64,000 nucleotides of DNA from JAOSJL01 sp963704035. Lineage in GTDB: Bacteria > Actinomycetota > Acidimicrobiia > IMCC26256 > JAOSJL01. Both the position numbers and the translations under genes were made by a program. Below are positions 38,111-47,915 of the stretch, one piece after another. The stretch's first letter is position 1. Each line of letters opens with the position of its first letter. The notes under the pieces were generated by a model. The model did not search any database. It saw nothing but the letters and a program-made list of their open reading frames with translations, and had not been told where the DNA came from. The stretch lies in contig CAVPGR010000004.1 in assembly GCA_963704035.1 (NCBI GenBank), forward strand, positions 1,550,001-1,614,000. Direction: 5' to 3'.

Positions 38111-39291
38111 AGGAACTCGGCGCCCACACCGTCCTGGTGGCGTCCCTCCACATCGACCCACGCTTCGTAACCCTCGGCGTCGTCGCCTGTGAGATCCGGG
38201 AACGCGCGCTGGAGGTCGGGACGCCGCTCCCACAGCGTCATCAGGTACCGGGACACACGGCTGCCCGGCGCCGGGCTGCGCATGTACTCGACGAATGCGT
38301 CACCGCCGTCGACATCGAAGGGGTCGGGGACGCTCGGTTCGACGCCGCGGCTCTCGGCGGCGAGAAGCGCACTTCGCGCTGCCCGCCGCGCAGTGGTGTC
38401 GATGGCCGTCCCGGTGGCAGTGGCGCCGTACCGGTAGGGCACGCTCCGCATGTCCCGGTAGCCGGCGGCGATCAGGCGACGGGCGTAGTCGCCGCACAGG
38501 CGGAAGAGGGCAGGTTCGTCGTCGAGTGCCGTGCGCGTCTGGTAGCGGCTCAGCTCCGTCGGAGTCTCGGGCGAGAAGCCGCTGAAATGGAAGAAGCGCA
38601 GTGGATGGCCGTCGACGAGATACCCGTCACCTGCCATCGACACCTTCCGCCGATCGACGTTCCAGTAGGCCACGTTGCACCCGACGTCGCGCAGGATCGC
38701 ATGGTCCCAGAGGCCGGGAACAAAGTCGATCCAGCGCTGGTCGACGAAGGTGTCGTTGTCTGCGTCTCCCAAACAGTCGCGTCGCAGTCGTGCCTGCCAC
38801 CAGGGTATGAGCTCGCCTGCCGATCCGAGAGCGAGAAACCCGAGGTTGTACACACCGGCATGCAGGATCGATCCCTCGCTCGGCAGGGCGTTGTCGCGGG
38901 TCATCGGAACGAGAAGATGAGGCGTCAGGACGATACCGGCTTCACGGGCGAGGACGTCGATGTCGTCGAGCGGCGCGAAGACTTCGATATCGGCGTCGAG
39001 GTAGGTGACCGGCGGATCGTCGCGGTCGAGCAGTACCTCGAGGACCCACGGCTTCAGGGCGGTGGAGAGCTCCAACGGTCCGTAGATCGTCGCCAGGCGC
39101 CGGAACTCGGAACGGGGTATCGCCAGCTCCCCTGGTGTCATGACGTCGAAGGGTTCTCCCGTGATCTCGCCCGGTTCGGCGTCGAACACGAGAACATCCA
39201 TCTGACCCTCGGGATGGTGCTCGAACCACGATGTGGCGAGGACGCGCGCCCAGGCGAGATAGTTCCGCGTGGCGATGGTGCAGACCCGCAT
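38107..39291 (-). CDS. DxD glycosyltransferase (GT8-like GT-A protein)
   Basis: 394 residues. MRVCTIATRNYLAWARVLAT is the first strand and helix of a GT-A domain. VTYLDADIEVFAPLDD holds a DxD motif near residue 95, ILHAGVYNLGFLALG gives the acceptor loop, and RFFHFSGFSPETP resembles the C-terminal metal-ligand H-x-x-G of GT8-like enzymes. The C-terminal 120 residues are helical and unassigned. ATG at 39291, divergent from the membrane protein gene. Its TAG overlaps the stop of the lipBA gene in the palindrome CTAG. Confidence 0.65.
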   Translation of the reverse strand: MRVCTIATRNYLAWARVLATSWFEHHPEGQMDVLVFDAEPGEITGEPFDVMTPGELAIPRSEFRRLATIYGPLELSTALKPWVLEVLLDRDDPPVTYLDADIEVFAPLDDIDVLAREAGIVLTPHLLVPMTRDNALPSEGSILHAGVYNLGFLALGSAGELIPWWQARLRRDCLGDADNDTFVDQRWIDFVPGLWDHAILRDVGCNVAYWNVDRRKVSMAGDGYLVDGHPLRFFHFSGFSPETPTELSRYQTRTALDDEPALFRLCGDYARRLIAAGYRDMRSVPYRYGATATGTAIDTTARRAARSALLAAESRGVEPSVPDPFDVDGGDAFVEYMRSPAPGSRVSRYLMTLWERRPDLQRAFPDLTGDDAEGYEAWVDVEGRHQDGVGAEFL

Positions 39292-39404
39292 CCGGACACG
39301 GTAAACGAGTCGACCGGGTCGTAGCCTGCATCGCGTGCACGCCGATCGTCTCGAAAAGGGCCATCTGCGACCTCGCAGACGAGTCCTGAGCGTGGTTCGC
39401 TGAC

Positions 39405-40286
39405 ATGCGCCTCGACTTCGCGACGGTTCTGCTGCAGTGGTCGGTCGGTGGTCTCGCCTTCACGTGGGTGACGACACGTCGACGTGAGGTCGGCCTGGGC
39501 TACGGATGGGTGCAGCGTGCCGTGTGGGCGGCGTTCGCGATCGGAGCGGCCGCCACGGGCCTCGCACAGGGTGACACGGGCACCGGCGCTGCCATCCGGG
39601 ATGTGTCGTCGTTCGGGGTCGCCGCCGCGGCGCTCGTTGTTCTCGGAGTCTCGGTCGCGATGCGTTCCGCCGGAGTCTCGGGAGTCCGGGCCGACCAGCA
39701 ACGTCGTCACGAGCGTGTCGCGGCGATGGTGGACGGAGCAGACGGCGACGCTCAGCCGGTTCCGGACTCCGATGCGACACCTGTCGGGCGCGAGTTTCCT
39801 CCGCTGCTCGACCTGATCGCACCTGTCGTCGGACTCATCGGGCTCCTCGGCGCTGCGTCGGCCGACGGAGGCGCCTACGGCCTGTCCATCTCGCGTCTGG
39901 TCGTGGGCGCCGCGTTCCTCGGCGTCGTGTCCGACGCGATGCTTCTCGGGCACTGGTATCTCGTGCAGCCCGGACTCTCGCGGGCACCGCTGCGTGAGCT
40001 GGTCCTGTGGTGCGCGGTGATGTGGCCGTTCGAAGTGATCGTGTACCTCATTCCGGTCGGCATGGTCGACGTTCTCACCGGCGAGATCGACGACGGCTGG
40101 GGAGGGCTCCTGGGTTGGATCTGGATCGCGTGCTCCGCCGCCACGATCATCCTCATCGGAGTCGCGTGGGCCGCTGTGCGGGAGCGTTACTACTCGGCCG
40201 TCATGGCCACCACGGGGCTTCTCTATCTCGCGATCCTCACCGCGCTCGGCCAGGATCTCGTGGCCCGCGCCGTCTTGTCTCCCTAG
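39405..40286 (+). CDS. Uncharacterised polytopic membrane protein
   Basis: 293 residues with about eight hydrophobic segments: three N-terminal, a hydrophilic loop at about 88-130 rich in Asp and Arg, then five more. I do not recognise a family. A conserved-looking GHWYLVQPGLSRAPLREL sits between segments. Convergent with the sulfatase gene (32 bp between stops), divergent from the DxD glycosyltransferase (113 bp). No signal for function beyond membrane location. Confidence 0.6.
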   Translation: MRLDFATVLLQWSVGGLAFTWVTTRRREVGLGYGWVQRAVWAAFAIGAAATGLAQGDTGTGAAIRDVSSFGVAAAALVVLGVSVAMRSAGVSGVRADQQRRHERVAAMVDGADGDAQPVPDSDATPVGREFPPLLDLIAPVVGLIGLLGAASADGGAYGLSISRLVVGAAFLGVVSDAMLLGHWYLVQPGLSRAPLRELVLWCAVMWPFEVIVYLIPVGMVDVLTGEIDDGWGGLLGWIWIACSAATIILIGVAWAAVRERYYSAVMATTGLLYLAILTALGQDLVARAVLSP

Positions 40287-40318
40287 GGGACGACCACGAC
40301 CTGGAGTGGGGACCGGAC

Positions 40319-42388
40319 TCAGCTCGGGAACGGGATCTCGTGAAGAGTGAGCTGACCACCCGCGTTGTCGATGAGATAGATGCTCAGTGGTCCCAGACCG
40401 ATCGACTCCTCGGGCAACAGAGTTTCGAAGTGGCGTCGGCCCCCTTCGGGCTCGAAGACCCCTGAGGTCGCCACGATTGTTCCGTCGATGACGTACGCAA
40501 GTTGCGGATCCGCACCGAAGTCGTCAGCGATGGAGCCGGCAACCCACGTCGCAGCCATCTCGCGTTCGAGGCCGTCTCCGGCGTCCACGGGTTCGGTGTC
40601 GCGGTCGTCTTCCCGCACAGCGGCCGACTCCACGGGTTCTTCGACGTTGACGTCGGCCACGTGTCCGCCCACCAGGTTTCCGTAGCGACCGCGTGCGAAG
40701 GGCCGAGCCCGGGGATCGGCGGTGTGGACGAATCGTCGTTTCGCCCGGGACAGGAGCGTGTTCAGACCTGCCTCCCCGTCGACGAACCCTCCGAAGGGAT
40801 AGAAGTCCTCGGGGTTGTCGACATAGGGAAGGAATTCCTTGTCCGATCCGTCGCGTGATTCGCTGACCAGTGAGATCCCGTCGACGTCCCAGGGGATGTC
40901 GATACCGACGACCTCGGCGATGGTCGGAACGATGTCGATTGTCATCACATTCTCGTCGCTCACGACGCCCGCGTCCTGGTCAGGGAGCTTCACCAGGAGC
41001 GGGACCCAGGCCACCTCGGGGATGCTCGCCGCTGTGGACAAGCGGCGCGGTTCGTGGAACTCGAAGGAGATGCCGTGGTCGGCGGTGACGACGATCAGGG
41101 CGTCGTCGTACGCGTCGAGCTCCTTCAACCTGGTCGTCACGTCACCGATGATGCTGTCGACGTACATCGTCTGGAGGAGATGGTGTTGTCGGCCGACGTC
41201 CGAAGCTTCGGCGCTGGGCCACCCGCCGGTTCGAATCGGATAGCGCTCTTCGTACTCGGAGTTGGAGACGGTACCGGACGGGTTGAACACCCAGAAGTGG
41301 TGCGGCAGCAGCATGTGGGCCGCGGACAGTGTCTGACCTGCGTCGATGCCGGCGACGAACTCCGAGTGGCGTTCATCGCGGCGCACCATTCCCGCCCGGC
41401 CCTCGACGGGCCCTCCCGACGCCGTGTCGACGTCTGAATCGTCTGCACTCGCCGTCAGCTGTTCCGTGAAAATGTCGACACTTCTTGAGAGAAGATCGCC
41501 GAGAATCTGCGAAGGGCTCTCGGCATAGGGAGACGGACACAGCGACGTCGGACAGACCGTGTACTCCTGAACCGAATTCATCGCGTAGGAGTCGCCGAGC
41601 AGCGTGAAGACCGACTCGGGGTAGACCGCCGCTGTCGGTGCAGCGGTGTCCTCGGGCGGCATTTGGCCGGTCTCGATCGCCGGTACCGACATGTGCGTGA
41701 GCGAGTGGACCGACGTGGCGTTGCGATACCACGTCGCGTCGTCGGCGAGAGCGCTGAACGATGGAAAGAGATCGCCGTCGATCATCCCTTCCCCGTCGAG
41801 CAGGGTGAGCGTCGGGAATTCGTCGAACACGATGAGCACGACGGGAACACCGGTGCGTGACGGTCGAACATCCGCAGCGGCGGGATCGTGAGGGAAGGCC
41901 AGATCCGACACGGGAGAGAAGCCCAGGAACAGCACGGCGAACACCAACGCCGCGGCTGAGAGATAGGCCGTCCACGTACGGACGGCAGCGCTCCTCGCGT
42001 ACGCGAAAGACATTCCGACGGTAGCGACCGCGCCGACGAGCAAGACGGCGACCGGCCGCCCCATCCAGCTTCCCACCGCCTGGACCACGACGACACCCAC
42101 TCCGAGTCCGATCAACCCGATGTGGAACCACCGTCGGTAGAGGTCGCTGAAGCAGTCCACCAGTTGTTCGAGACCCCACAGCAGCAGCGGTGGTATGAAC
42201 AGCACGATGAGGGTGTACGTGACGATGACCCAGCGTCCTGCACCGAGCTGGACGAACGTCTCAGGGCTCTTGCCGAATACCGACAGCACCGGCTGTGCCA
42301 CCGCGAGCGTGTAGACGCCGAGGAGTTCCAGGAAGCGCCGGAGCTCGACCCGCGGCGTGAAGTTGCGGTGTCGCTCCCCGACGGTCAC
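40319..42388 (-). CDS. Membrane-anchored sulfatase/alkaline-phosphatase-superfamily protein
   Basis: 689 residues. About five transmembrane segments in the first 170 residues, then an extracytoplasmic sulfatase-fold domain. VVLIVFDEFPTLTLLDG holds the first metal ligand, NATSVHSLTHMSVPAIETG occupies the nucleophile region, and VVTADHGISF the second metal pair. The nucleophile would be Thr/Ser rather than the C/S-x-P-x-R of formylglycine sulfatases, so a phosphoglycerol- or phosphoethanolamine-transferase-like activity (LtaS class) is an alternative. GTG at 42388, 8 bp after the metH stop, so it is probably co-transcribed with metH. Confidence 0.7.
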   Translation of the reverse strand: MTVGERHRNFTPRVELRRFLELLGVYTLAVAQPVLSVFGKSPETFVQLGAGRWVIVTYTLIVLFIPPLLLWGLEQLVDCFSDLYRRWFHIGLIGLGVGVVVVQAVGSWMGRPVAVLLVGAVATVGMSFAYARSAAVRTWTAYLSAAALVFAVLFLGFSPVSDLAFPHDPAAADVRPSRTGVPVVLIVFDEFPTLTLLDGEGMIDGDLFPSFSALADDATWYRNATSVHSLTHMSVPAIETGQMPPEDTAAPTAAVYPESVFTLLGDSYAMNSVQEYTVCPTSLCPSPYAESPSQILGDLLSRSVDIFTEQLTASADDSDVDTASGGPVEGRAGMVRRDERHSEFVAGIDAGQTLSAAHMLLPHHFWVFNPSGTVSNSEYEERYPIRTGGWPSAEASDVGRQHHLLQTMYVDSIIGDVTTRLKELDAYDDALIVVTADHGISFEFHEPRRLSTAASIPEVAWVPLLVKLPDQDAGVVSDENVMTIDIVPTIAEVVGIDIPWDVDGISLVSESRDGSDKEFLPYVDNPEDFYPFGGFVDGEAGLNTLLSRAKRRFVHTADPRARPFARGRYGNLVGGHVADVNVEEPVESAAVREDDRDTEPVDAGDGLEREMAATWVAGSIADDFGADPQLAYVIDGTIVATSGVFEPEGGRRHFETLLPEESIGLGPLSIYLIDNAGGQLTLHEIPFPS

Positions 42389-42395
42389 GGCTCTC

Positions 42396-45300
42396 TCAGG
42401 CGATGAAGTACTTGGCTTCGGGATGCGGAACGATGATCGCCGAGGTGGACTGCTCGGGTTCGAGGTGGAACTCTTCGGTCACGGCCACGCCGATGCGGTC
42501 GATCTCGAGCAGTTCGGCCACCTTGGCCTGGTCGTCGAGATCGGGGCACGCGGGATAGCCCCACGAGTAGCGCGAGCCGCGGTACTGCTGGCGGAAGAGA
42601 CCTGCCACGCTCGGGCCGTCCTCGTCGGCGAAGCCCCATTCCTCGCGGATCCGCCGGTGCCACAGCTCCGCCATCGCCTCGGTCATCTCCACCGACAAGC
42701 CGTGCGTGAAGAGGTACTCCTGATAGCGGTCGGCGTCGAAGAGCTCGCGCTCGCGTTTGGTCGCCTCGCTGCCCATCGTGACCACGTGGAAACCCGCGAA
42801 GTCGGGCTCGCCGGACTCGACCGAGCGGAAGAAGTCGGCGATGCAGAGGAAGCGGTCTTTGCGTTGGCGCGGGAAGCTGAACCGCAACCGTTCGGTCGTG
42901 CGTTCGTCGTCGTCCCAGATGATGAGGTCTTCGCCGTCGGAGTTCGCCGGGAAGTAGCCCCACGCGGCGGCCGGAACGAGCCAACCCTGTTCCTTGGCCT
43001 GTTCGATGATTGCATGCAACTGCGGACGGATCCGTTCCTTGAATTCGGGATCCTTCTCGCCGCTTTCGGGGCGGTACTGCCACTGGTTGCGGAACAGCCC
43101 CGTCTCGTTGATGTAGGTCGCGATCTCGTCGAGTGCGACGCCCTTGGCGACCCTCGACCCGAGGAACGGTGGATCGAAGACGGGGACATCGGTGCGCGAC
43201 ATCCGAGCGCGTACCCGGTGGCGGCGCCTCGGGCTGTTCCCGCTCCGACTTGCGCGTCGGAAGCTTCCGCCCACCGGGTGCCGTCCCGAAGTCGGGGTCG
43301 AGATTGCCGGTGCGCTTGCCCTCGATGAGTGTGTCCATCGTGCGCAGACCTTCGAAGGCGTCCTTGCCGTAGAACAGCCGCCCTTCGTAGACCTCGCGCA
43401 GATCGCGCTCGACGTAGTTGCGCGTCAGCGCAGCACCCCCGAGGAGTACGGGGATGTCGGCCAGTTCGCGGTCGTTCAGCTCGATCAGGTTGTCGCGCAT
43501 GATGATCGTGCTCTTCACCAGAAGGCCGCTCATCCCGACGGCGTCGGCGTCGACCTCCTTCACCTTCTCGACGAAGTCGGGGATCGGCACCTTGATGCCG
43601 AGGTTGTGGACCTCGTAGCCGTTGTTCGTGAGGATGATGTCGACGAGGTTCTTGCCGATGTCGTGCACGTCGCCCTTGACGGTGCCGAGCACGACGCGAC
43701 CCTTTCCGCCCGAGTCGGCCTTGTCCATGTGCGGCTCGAGGTACGCGACCGCGGCCTTCATGGTTTCGGCGCTCTGGAGCACGAACGGAAGCTGCATCTC
43801 GCCGCTTCCGAACAACTCGCCGACGGTCTTCATGCCCTCGAGCAGAACGTCGTTGATGATCGACAGCGCCGGGCGCGTCCCGAGCGCTTCGTCGAGATCG
43901 GCCGTCGAGTCCGTCGGCGTCGCCGTCGACGATGCGCGCTTCGAGACGCTGTTCGACCGGCCAGTCGGACCGGTCCTCCTGTTCGATCTCGCCGGCTTCG
44001 ACATCTTCGAAGAGCGCCAGAAGCTCGATCAGAGGGTCGTAGTCGTCGGTGCGGCGGTCATACACCAGGTCGAGCGCCACCTCACGGGCCCGCTCGTCGA
44101 TCTTGTGCATCGGGAGAATCCGCGCCGCGTGCACGATGGCGGCGTCGAGGCCCGCCTCGGTGCACTCGTGGAGGAACACGCTGTTGAGCACATGGCGGGC
44201 GGCGGGTTTGAGGCCGAAGCTCACGTTGGACACGCCGAGAATCGTGGAGACCCCGGGCAGCTCCGCCTTGATCCGCTTGATGGCCTCGATGGTCTCGATA
44301 CCGTCCCGTCGCAGGTCTTCCTGGCCGGAGCCGAGCGGGAATGTGAGAGCGTCGAACACGAGGTCGGTGGGCTCGATGCCGTATTGCTCGGTGGCGAGCT
44401 CGTAGATCCGCTTGGCCACCCGAACCTTCCAGTCGGCCGTGCGGGCCTGGCCCTCTTCGTCGATCGTGAGGCACACGACCGCTGTGCCGTACTCACGCGC
44501 CAGGCTCAGGACACGGTCGCAGCGTGAACCCTCGGCCTCACCGTCTTCGAGGTTGGCCGAGTTGAGCAGCGACTTGCCGCCGAGGTGCTGGAGACCGGCT
44601 TCGAGCACCTCGGGCTCGGTGGAGTCGAGCACGAGTGGGATCGACGCCTGGGTGGCGAAACGCGCGGCCAGTTCGTCCATGTCGGCCGCGCCGTCGCGGC
44701 CCACGTAGTCGACGCACAGGTCGAGGACGTGCGCACCCTCCTTCACCTGATCGCGCGCCATCAGCACGCAGGTGTCGAGATCGCCCTCGAGCATCGCCTC
44801 GCGGAACCGCTTCGAACCGTTGGCGTTCGTGCGCTCGCCGACGACGAGGAACGACAACTCCTGTTGGAACGGAACGTGACTGTAGATCGACGAACACCCG
44901 GGCTCGCACAACCGGCTCGCGCGAAGTGGGCTCGCGCCCGCCGACAGCGTCGACGACTCGTCGGAGGTGCTCCGGGGTGGTCCCGCAGCAGCCGCCGACG
45001 ATGTTGACGCCGAACTCCTCCACGAAGCGGGCGTGAGCCTCCGCGAGCTGTTCGGGCGTCAGGTCGTAGTGCGTGCGACCCTCGACCACCGACGGAAGCC
45101 CCGCGTTCGGAAGACAGGACAGATACGTCGTGGCGTGTTGGGACAGATAGCGGAGGTGCTCGGTCATCTCCGTGGGACCGGTCGCGCAGTTCAAGCCGAT
45201 CACGTCGGGTCGCAGAGCCGACAGTGACGTGAGCGCAGCACCGATCTCGGAGCCGACCAGCATGCGACCCGTTGTCTCGACGGTGACCTGGACCATGATC

Positions 45301-45861
45301 GGGACCTCACGCCCGGCGGACGCCATCGCCCGGCGCGGCGGCGATGATCGCCGCCTTCGCCTGGAGCAGGTCGTAGACCGTTTCGATCAGGAGGACGTCG
45401 ACGCCACCCGCGAGCAGGCCGTCGACCTGGACCTGGTAGCCGTCACGGAGTTCGGCGAAGCGGATGTGGCCGAGCGACGGCAGCTTCGTGCCCGGCCCGA
45501 TGGACCCGACGACCCAGCGGGGCTTGTCGGGTGTGGCGAAGTCACCGGCCACGTCCTTGGCGAGGCGCGCCGCCGTTTCCGACAGCTCGAACGCCCGGTC
45601 GGCGAGCTCGTACTCGGCGAGGACGTTCGGGAAGGAGCCGAACGTGTCGGTCTCGACGGCGTCGCTGCCCACCTCGAGGAACGAGGCGTGGAGGTCGCGG
45701 ATGACGTCGGGGCGAGTGGCCACCAGGAGCTCGTTGCAGCCCTCCAGGTCCTCGCCGCCGAAGTCGTCGGGGCCGAGGTCGCGCTCCTGGATGTTGGTGC
45801 CGGTGGCGCCGTCGAAGACGAGGACGCGTTCACGCAGCGTGTCCAGAAAAGAGGGGATCAT
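42396..45861 (-). CDS. metH: Cobalamin-dependent methionine synthase (frameshifted)
   Basis: About 1155 residues, close to the family's 1200. The homocysteine domain begins VLVFDGATGTNIQERDLG with zinc ligands in GLNCATGPTEM and GGCCGTTPEH. The pterin domain starts VVGERTNANGSKRFRE. The cobalamin domain has GTVKGDVHDIGKNL (D-x-H-x-x-G, near residue 720). The C-terminal activation domain contains GYPACPDLDDQ and ends HPEAKYFIA. Frame breaks lie near 45330, 44930, 43900 and 43230. It transfers methyl from methyltetrahydrofolate to homocysteine through B12. ATG 45861 with a -10-like TATCCT 7 nt upstream. No cobalamin riboswitch was recognisable in the 135 bp before the divergent CAP gene. Confidence 0.9.
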
Positions 45862-45868
45862 CGGCCCC

Positions 45869-45874
45869 AGGATA
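45869..45874 (-). promoter_or_regulatory. Possible -10 element (TATCCT) of metH, leaderless
   Basis: TATCCT on the minus strand lies 7 nt before the metH ATG, implying little or no 5' leader. No clear -35 hexamer. Confidence 0.35.
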
Positions 45875-45996
45875 CCGGCCCGCTCCTTCCGGATCGTATG
45901 CGAATACCGCTCCGGCGGGGTGCGTCCGCGCGCGCAGCGTGAGATCGAGTAACCGATCGATTCGCCGTCAAGGAGGTGCGCCGGCGCGTCGATGTC

Positions 45997-47253
45997 ATGG
46001 AGAACGACAGCACGACTCCGAGGACGCTCTTCGACATGCGACGACTGGCAGCAGTAGCGGTGGCAGTGATCATGATCGCCGGGATCGGCGTCCACGCGCC
46101 GACGAAGCCCGCCGCTGCGGGGACCCTCGACGGGTGGGCCGAAGCCGATTTCGTGCAACGCGTCAACGACCTGCGCGCTGCCTGGGGTGTGCCTCCGCTC
46201 CAGCGGCACACGGTGCTGATCAACAAGGCGCGGAGTTGGGCGCAGCACATGGCGAACGCCGGAGGCATCTCGCACTCCGACCTCCGTAGCGGGATCACGG
46301 TGCAGTGGTCGGTTCTCGGTGAGAACGTCGGTGTCGGTCCGAGCGTGGCCTCGCTGCACAACGCGCTCATCCACTCCAAGGGACATCTGCGCAACATCCT
46401 CGATCCACGCTTCAACCGCATCGGTGTCGGAGTGGTGAAACAGGGTGGCCGCATGTGGGTCGTGCAGGAGTTCATGCAGTCGAACTCTTCGTCTCCGCCC
46501 AGGTCTCTCCCGGCGTCGGCCTTCGCCAAAGCGAAGCCCAAACCGAAGCCGAAGCCGCCCCCCAAGGCACGCGCGATCCAGGCCGCGCCCGGCGGTGGCT
46601 ACTACGTGCTGTTCGGCAACGGTCGTGTGGAGGCACGCAACGGTGCGCCGCACTTCGGCCAGCCGAGTTTCTCGTGGGACATCGCCCGCGACCTCGCGCT
46701 GATGCCCGACGGTCAGGGGTACGTCGTGCTCGACGGTTTTGGTGGTCTCCACAGATACGGAAGCGCGGCGCAGGGAACGATGAAGTATCTGGCGACCTCG
46801 TACTGGAAGGGCTGGGACATCGCGAACAGCCTTGCGATCACCGCGGACGGCAAGGGCGTGATCGTTCTCGACGGCTGGGGTGGACTGCACGCCTCGGGGA
46901 ACGCCCCCCATGTCGCCGGTGCGTACTGGAAGGGCTGGGACATCGCCCGTGCCGTCGCTCTCGACGACGCGGGCGGCGTCTACATGCTCGACGGGTGGGG
47001 TGGGGTGCACACACGCAACGGCGCCACCTTCCGGGGCGCCCCCTACACGCCCGGCAAGGACTACGCGCGCGACATCGAGCCGATGCCCGACGGCAGCGGT
47101 TACGCGGTTCTCGACGGGTGGGGGAATGTCCACACCCGCGGCGCTCCCGCCGCGAAGCAGTCCGTCCCGAAGATCGGAGGCTGGACGGGCCTCGACCGCT
47201 ACGCCGGACGCTGGTGGGGGATCCGCTCCGACGGAACGGGCGCTCTTCTCTGA
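45997..47253 (+). CDS. Secreted CAP-domain protein with DGWGGLH propeller
   Basis: The only intact propeller protein in the window (about 418 residues). Signal peptide MRRLAAVAVAVIMIAGIGV. A CAP/SCP-PR1 domain follows: FVQRVNDLRAAWGVPPLQ, WAQHMANAGGISHSDLR, SVLGENVGVGPS, and HLRNILDPRFNRIGVGV. A Lys/Pro spacer (about 176-194) comes before a five-blade propeller. ATG 45997 follows AGGAGG at 45971-45976 by 20 nt, which is long. GTG 45976 is in frame but inside that motif, so the true start is uncertain. CAP proteins are extracellular and of varied function; with the wall hydrolases this suggests an envelope role. Confidence 0.8.
   Translation: MENDSTTPRTLFDMRRLAAVAVAVIMIAGIGVHAPTKPAAAGTLDGWAEADFVQRVNDLRAAWGVPPLQRHTVLINKARSWAQHMANAGGISHSDLRSGITVQWSVLGENVGVGPSVASLHNALIHSKGHLRNILDPRFNRIGVGVVKQGGRMWVVQEFMQSNSSSPPRSLPASAFAKAKPKPKPKPPPKARAIQAAPGGGYYVLFGNGRVEARNGAPHFGQPSFSWDIARDLALMPDGQGYVVLDGFGGLHRYGSAAQGTMKYLATSYWKGWDIANSLAITADGKGVIVLDGWGGLHASGNAPHVAGAYWKGWDIARAVALDDAGGVYMLDGWGGVHTRNGATFRGAPYTPGKDYARDIEPMPDGSGYAVLDGWGNVHTRGAPAAKQSVPKIGGWTGLDRYAGRWWGIRSDGTGALL
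46591..47250 (+). repeat. DGWGGLH propeller repeat domain (CAP copy)
   Basis: Cleanest copy, without frame breaks: half unit GGGYYVLFGNGRVEARNG, four units with W-D-I-A (the fourth degenerate, GKDYARDIEPMPDG), and a closing half unit WTGLDRYAGRWWGIRSDG. Blade 1 contains YGSAAQGTMKYL. Confidence 0.75.
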
Positions 47254-47280
47254 GGTGGATCGTCATTCTCAGGCGGGTCG

Positions 47281-47286
47281 TAGACT
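47281..47286 (+). promoter_or_regulatory. Possible -10 element (TAGACT), leaderless
   Basis: TAGACT ends 9 nt before the ATG of the adenosyltransferase gene at 47296. The spacing suggests a leaderless or near-leaderless mRNA. Confidence 0.35.
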
Positions 47287-47295
47287 CGCCGCACG

Positions 47296-47848
47296 ATGAA
47301 GGTCTACACACGCAAAGGTGACGACGGTACGACGGGCCTGCTCCACGGCGGCCGCATCGCCAAGGATGCACCCGGTCCGACCGCCTACGGATCCGTCGAC
47401 GAAGCGGTATCGGCACTCGGGCTCGCCCGGGCGGAGCTGGAACGCGGCGTCGAGCTCGATGAGCTGCTGATCAGACTCCAACGCGAGCTGTTCATCGTGG
47501 GTGCCGAGCTCGCCACCGACCCGTCGAACCGTCTCCAAACTCCAACCCGGCACGTCGCTCGTCACCACGGAGATGGTCACGGCCCTGGAGCCGGTCATCG
47601 ATGAGATCACCGAGCGTTTCGACGCCCCCACGGAGTTCGTGCTCCCCGGGGAGAACCGTGTCGCCGCAGCGCTCGATCTGGCGCGAACCATTGTGCGTCG
47701 TGCGGAGCGCGAGTCGGTGGCCGCCGCCTCAGTGGGATGGCTCGACGACAGTCACGTCGTGGCGTATCTCAACCGTCTCGCCGACCTCGTGTACACGCTC
47801 GCCCGCTGGCAGGAAGGGGCGTTCCGCCCCGTGCGCACCGAGCACTGA
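47296..47848 (+). CDS. ATP:cob(I)alamin adenosyltransferase, PduO type (one frameshift)
   Basis: About 184 residues. The N-terminus MKVYTRKGDDGTTGLLHGG is the ATP-binding signature of PduO-type adenosyltransferases. ELFIVGAELATDPSNR is the helix 3 motif, and VLPGENRVAAALDLARTIVRRAERE and LNRLADLVYTLARWQE are the C-terminal helices with the R-x-x-E-R core. One frame break lies near 47530. It makes adenosylcobalamin for mutases. This fits the cobalamin-dependent metH nearby and the MeaB-like protein at the window's end. Confidence 0.88.
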
Positions 47849-47915
47849 TCCCGTAGCGTCGGCGGACCGGCCCCGACGCCCGTCCTCCGGAACCCGTCAC
47901 AAGGAGACCTCACCC

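Noticed and set aside
45862..45996. Cobalamin riboswitch before metH
   Set aside because: The spacer is only 135 bp and shows no recognisable B12-box; a -10-like element sits 7 nt before the ATG.
45862..47133. Minus-strand extension of the metH N-terminal frame across the CAP gene
   Set aside because: The homocysteine domain starts at ATG 45861; the extension is antisense to the repeat domain.
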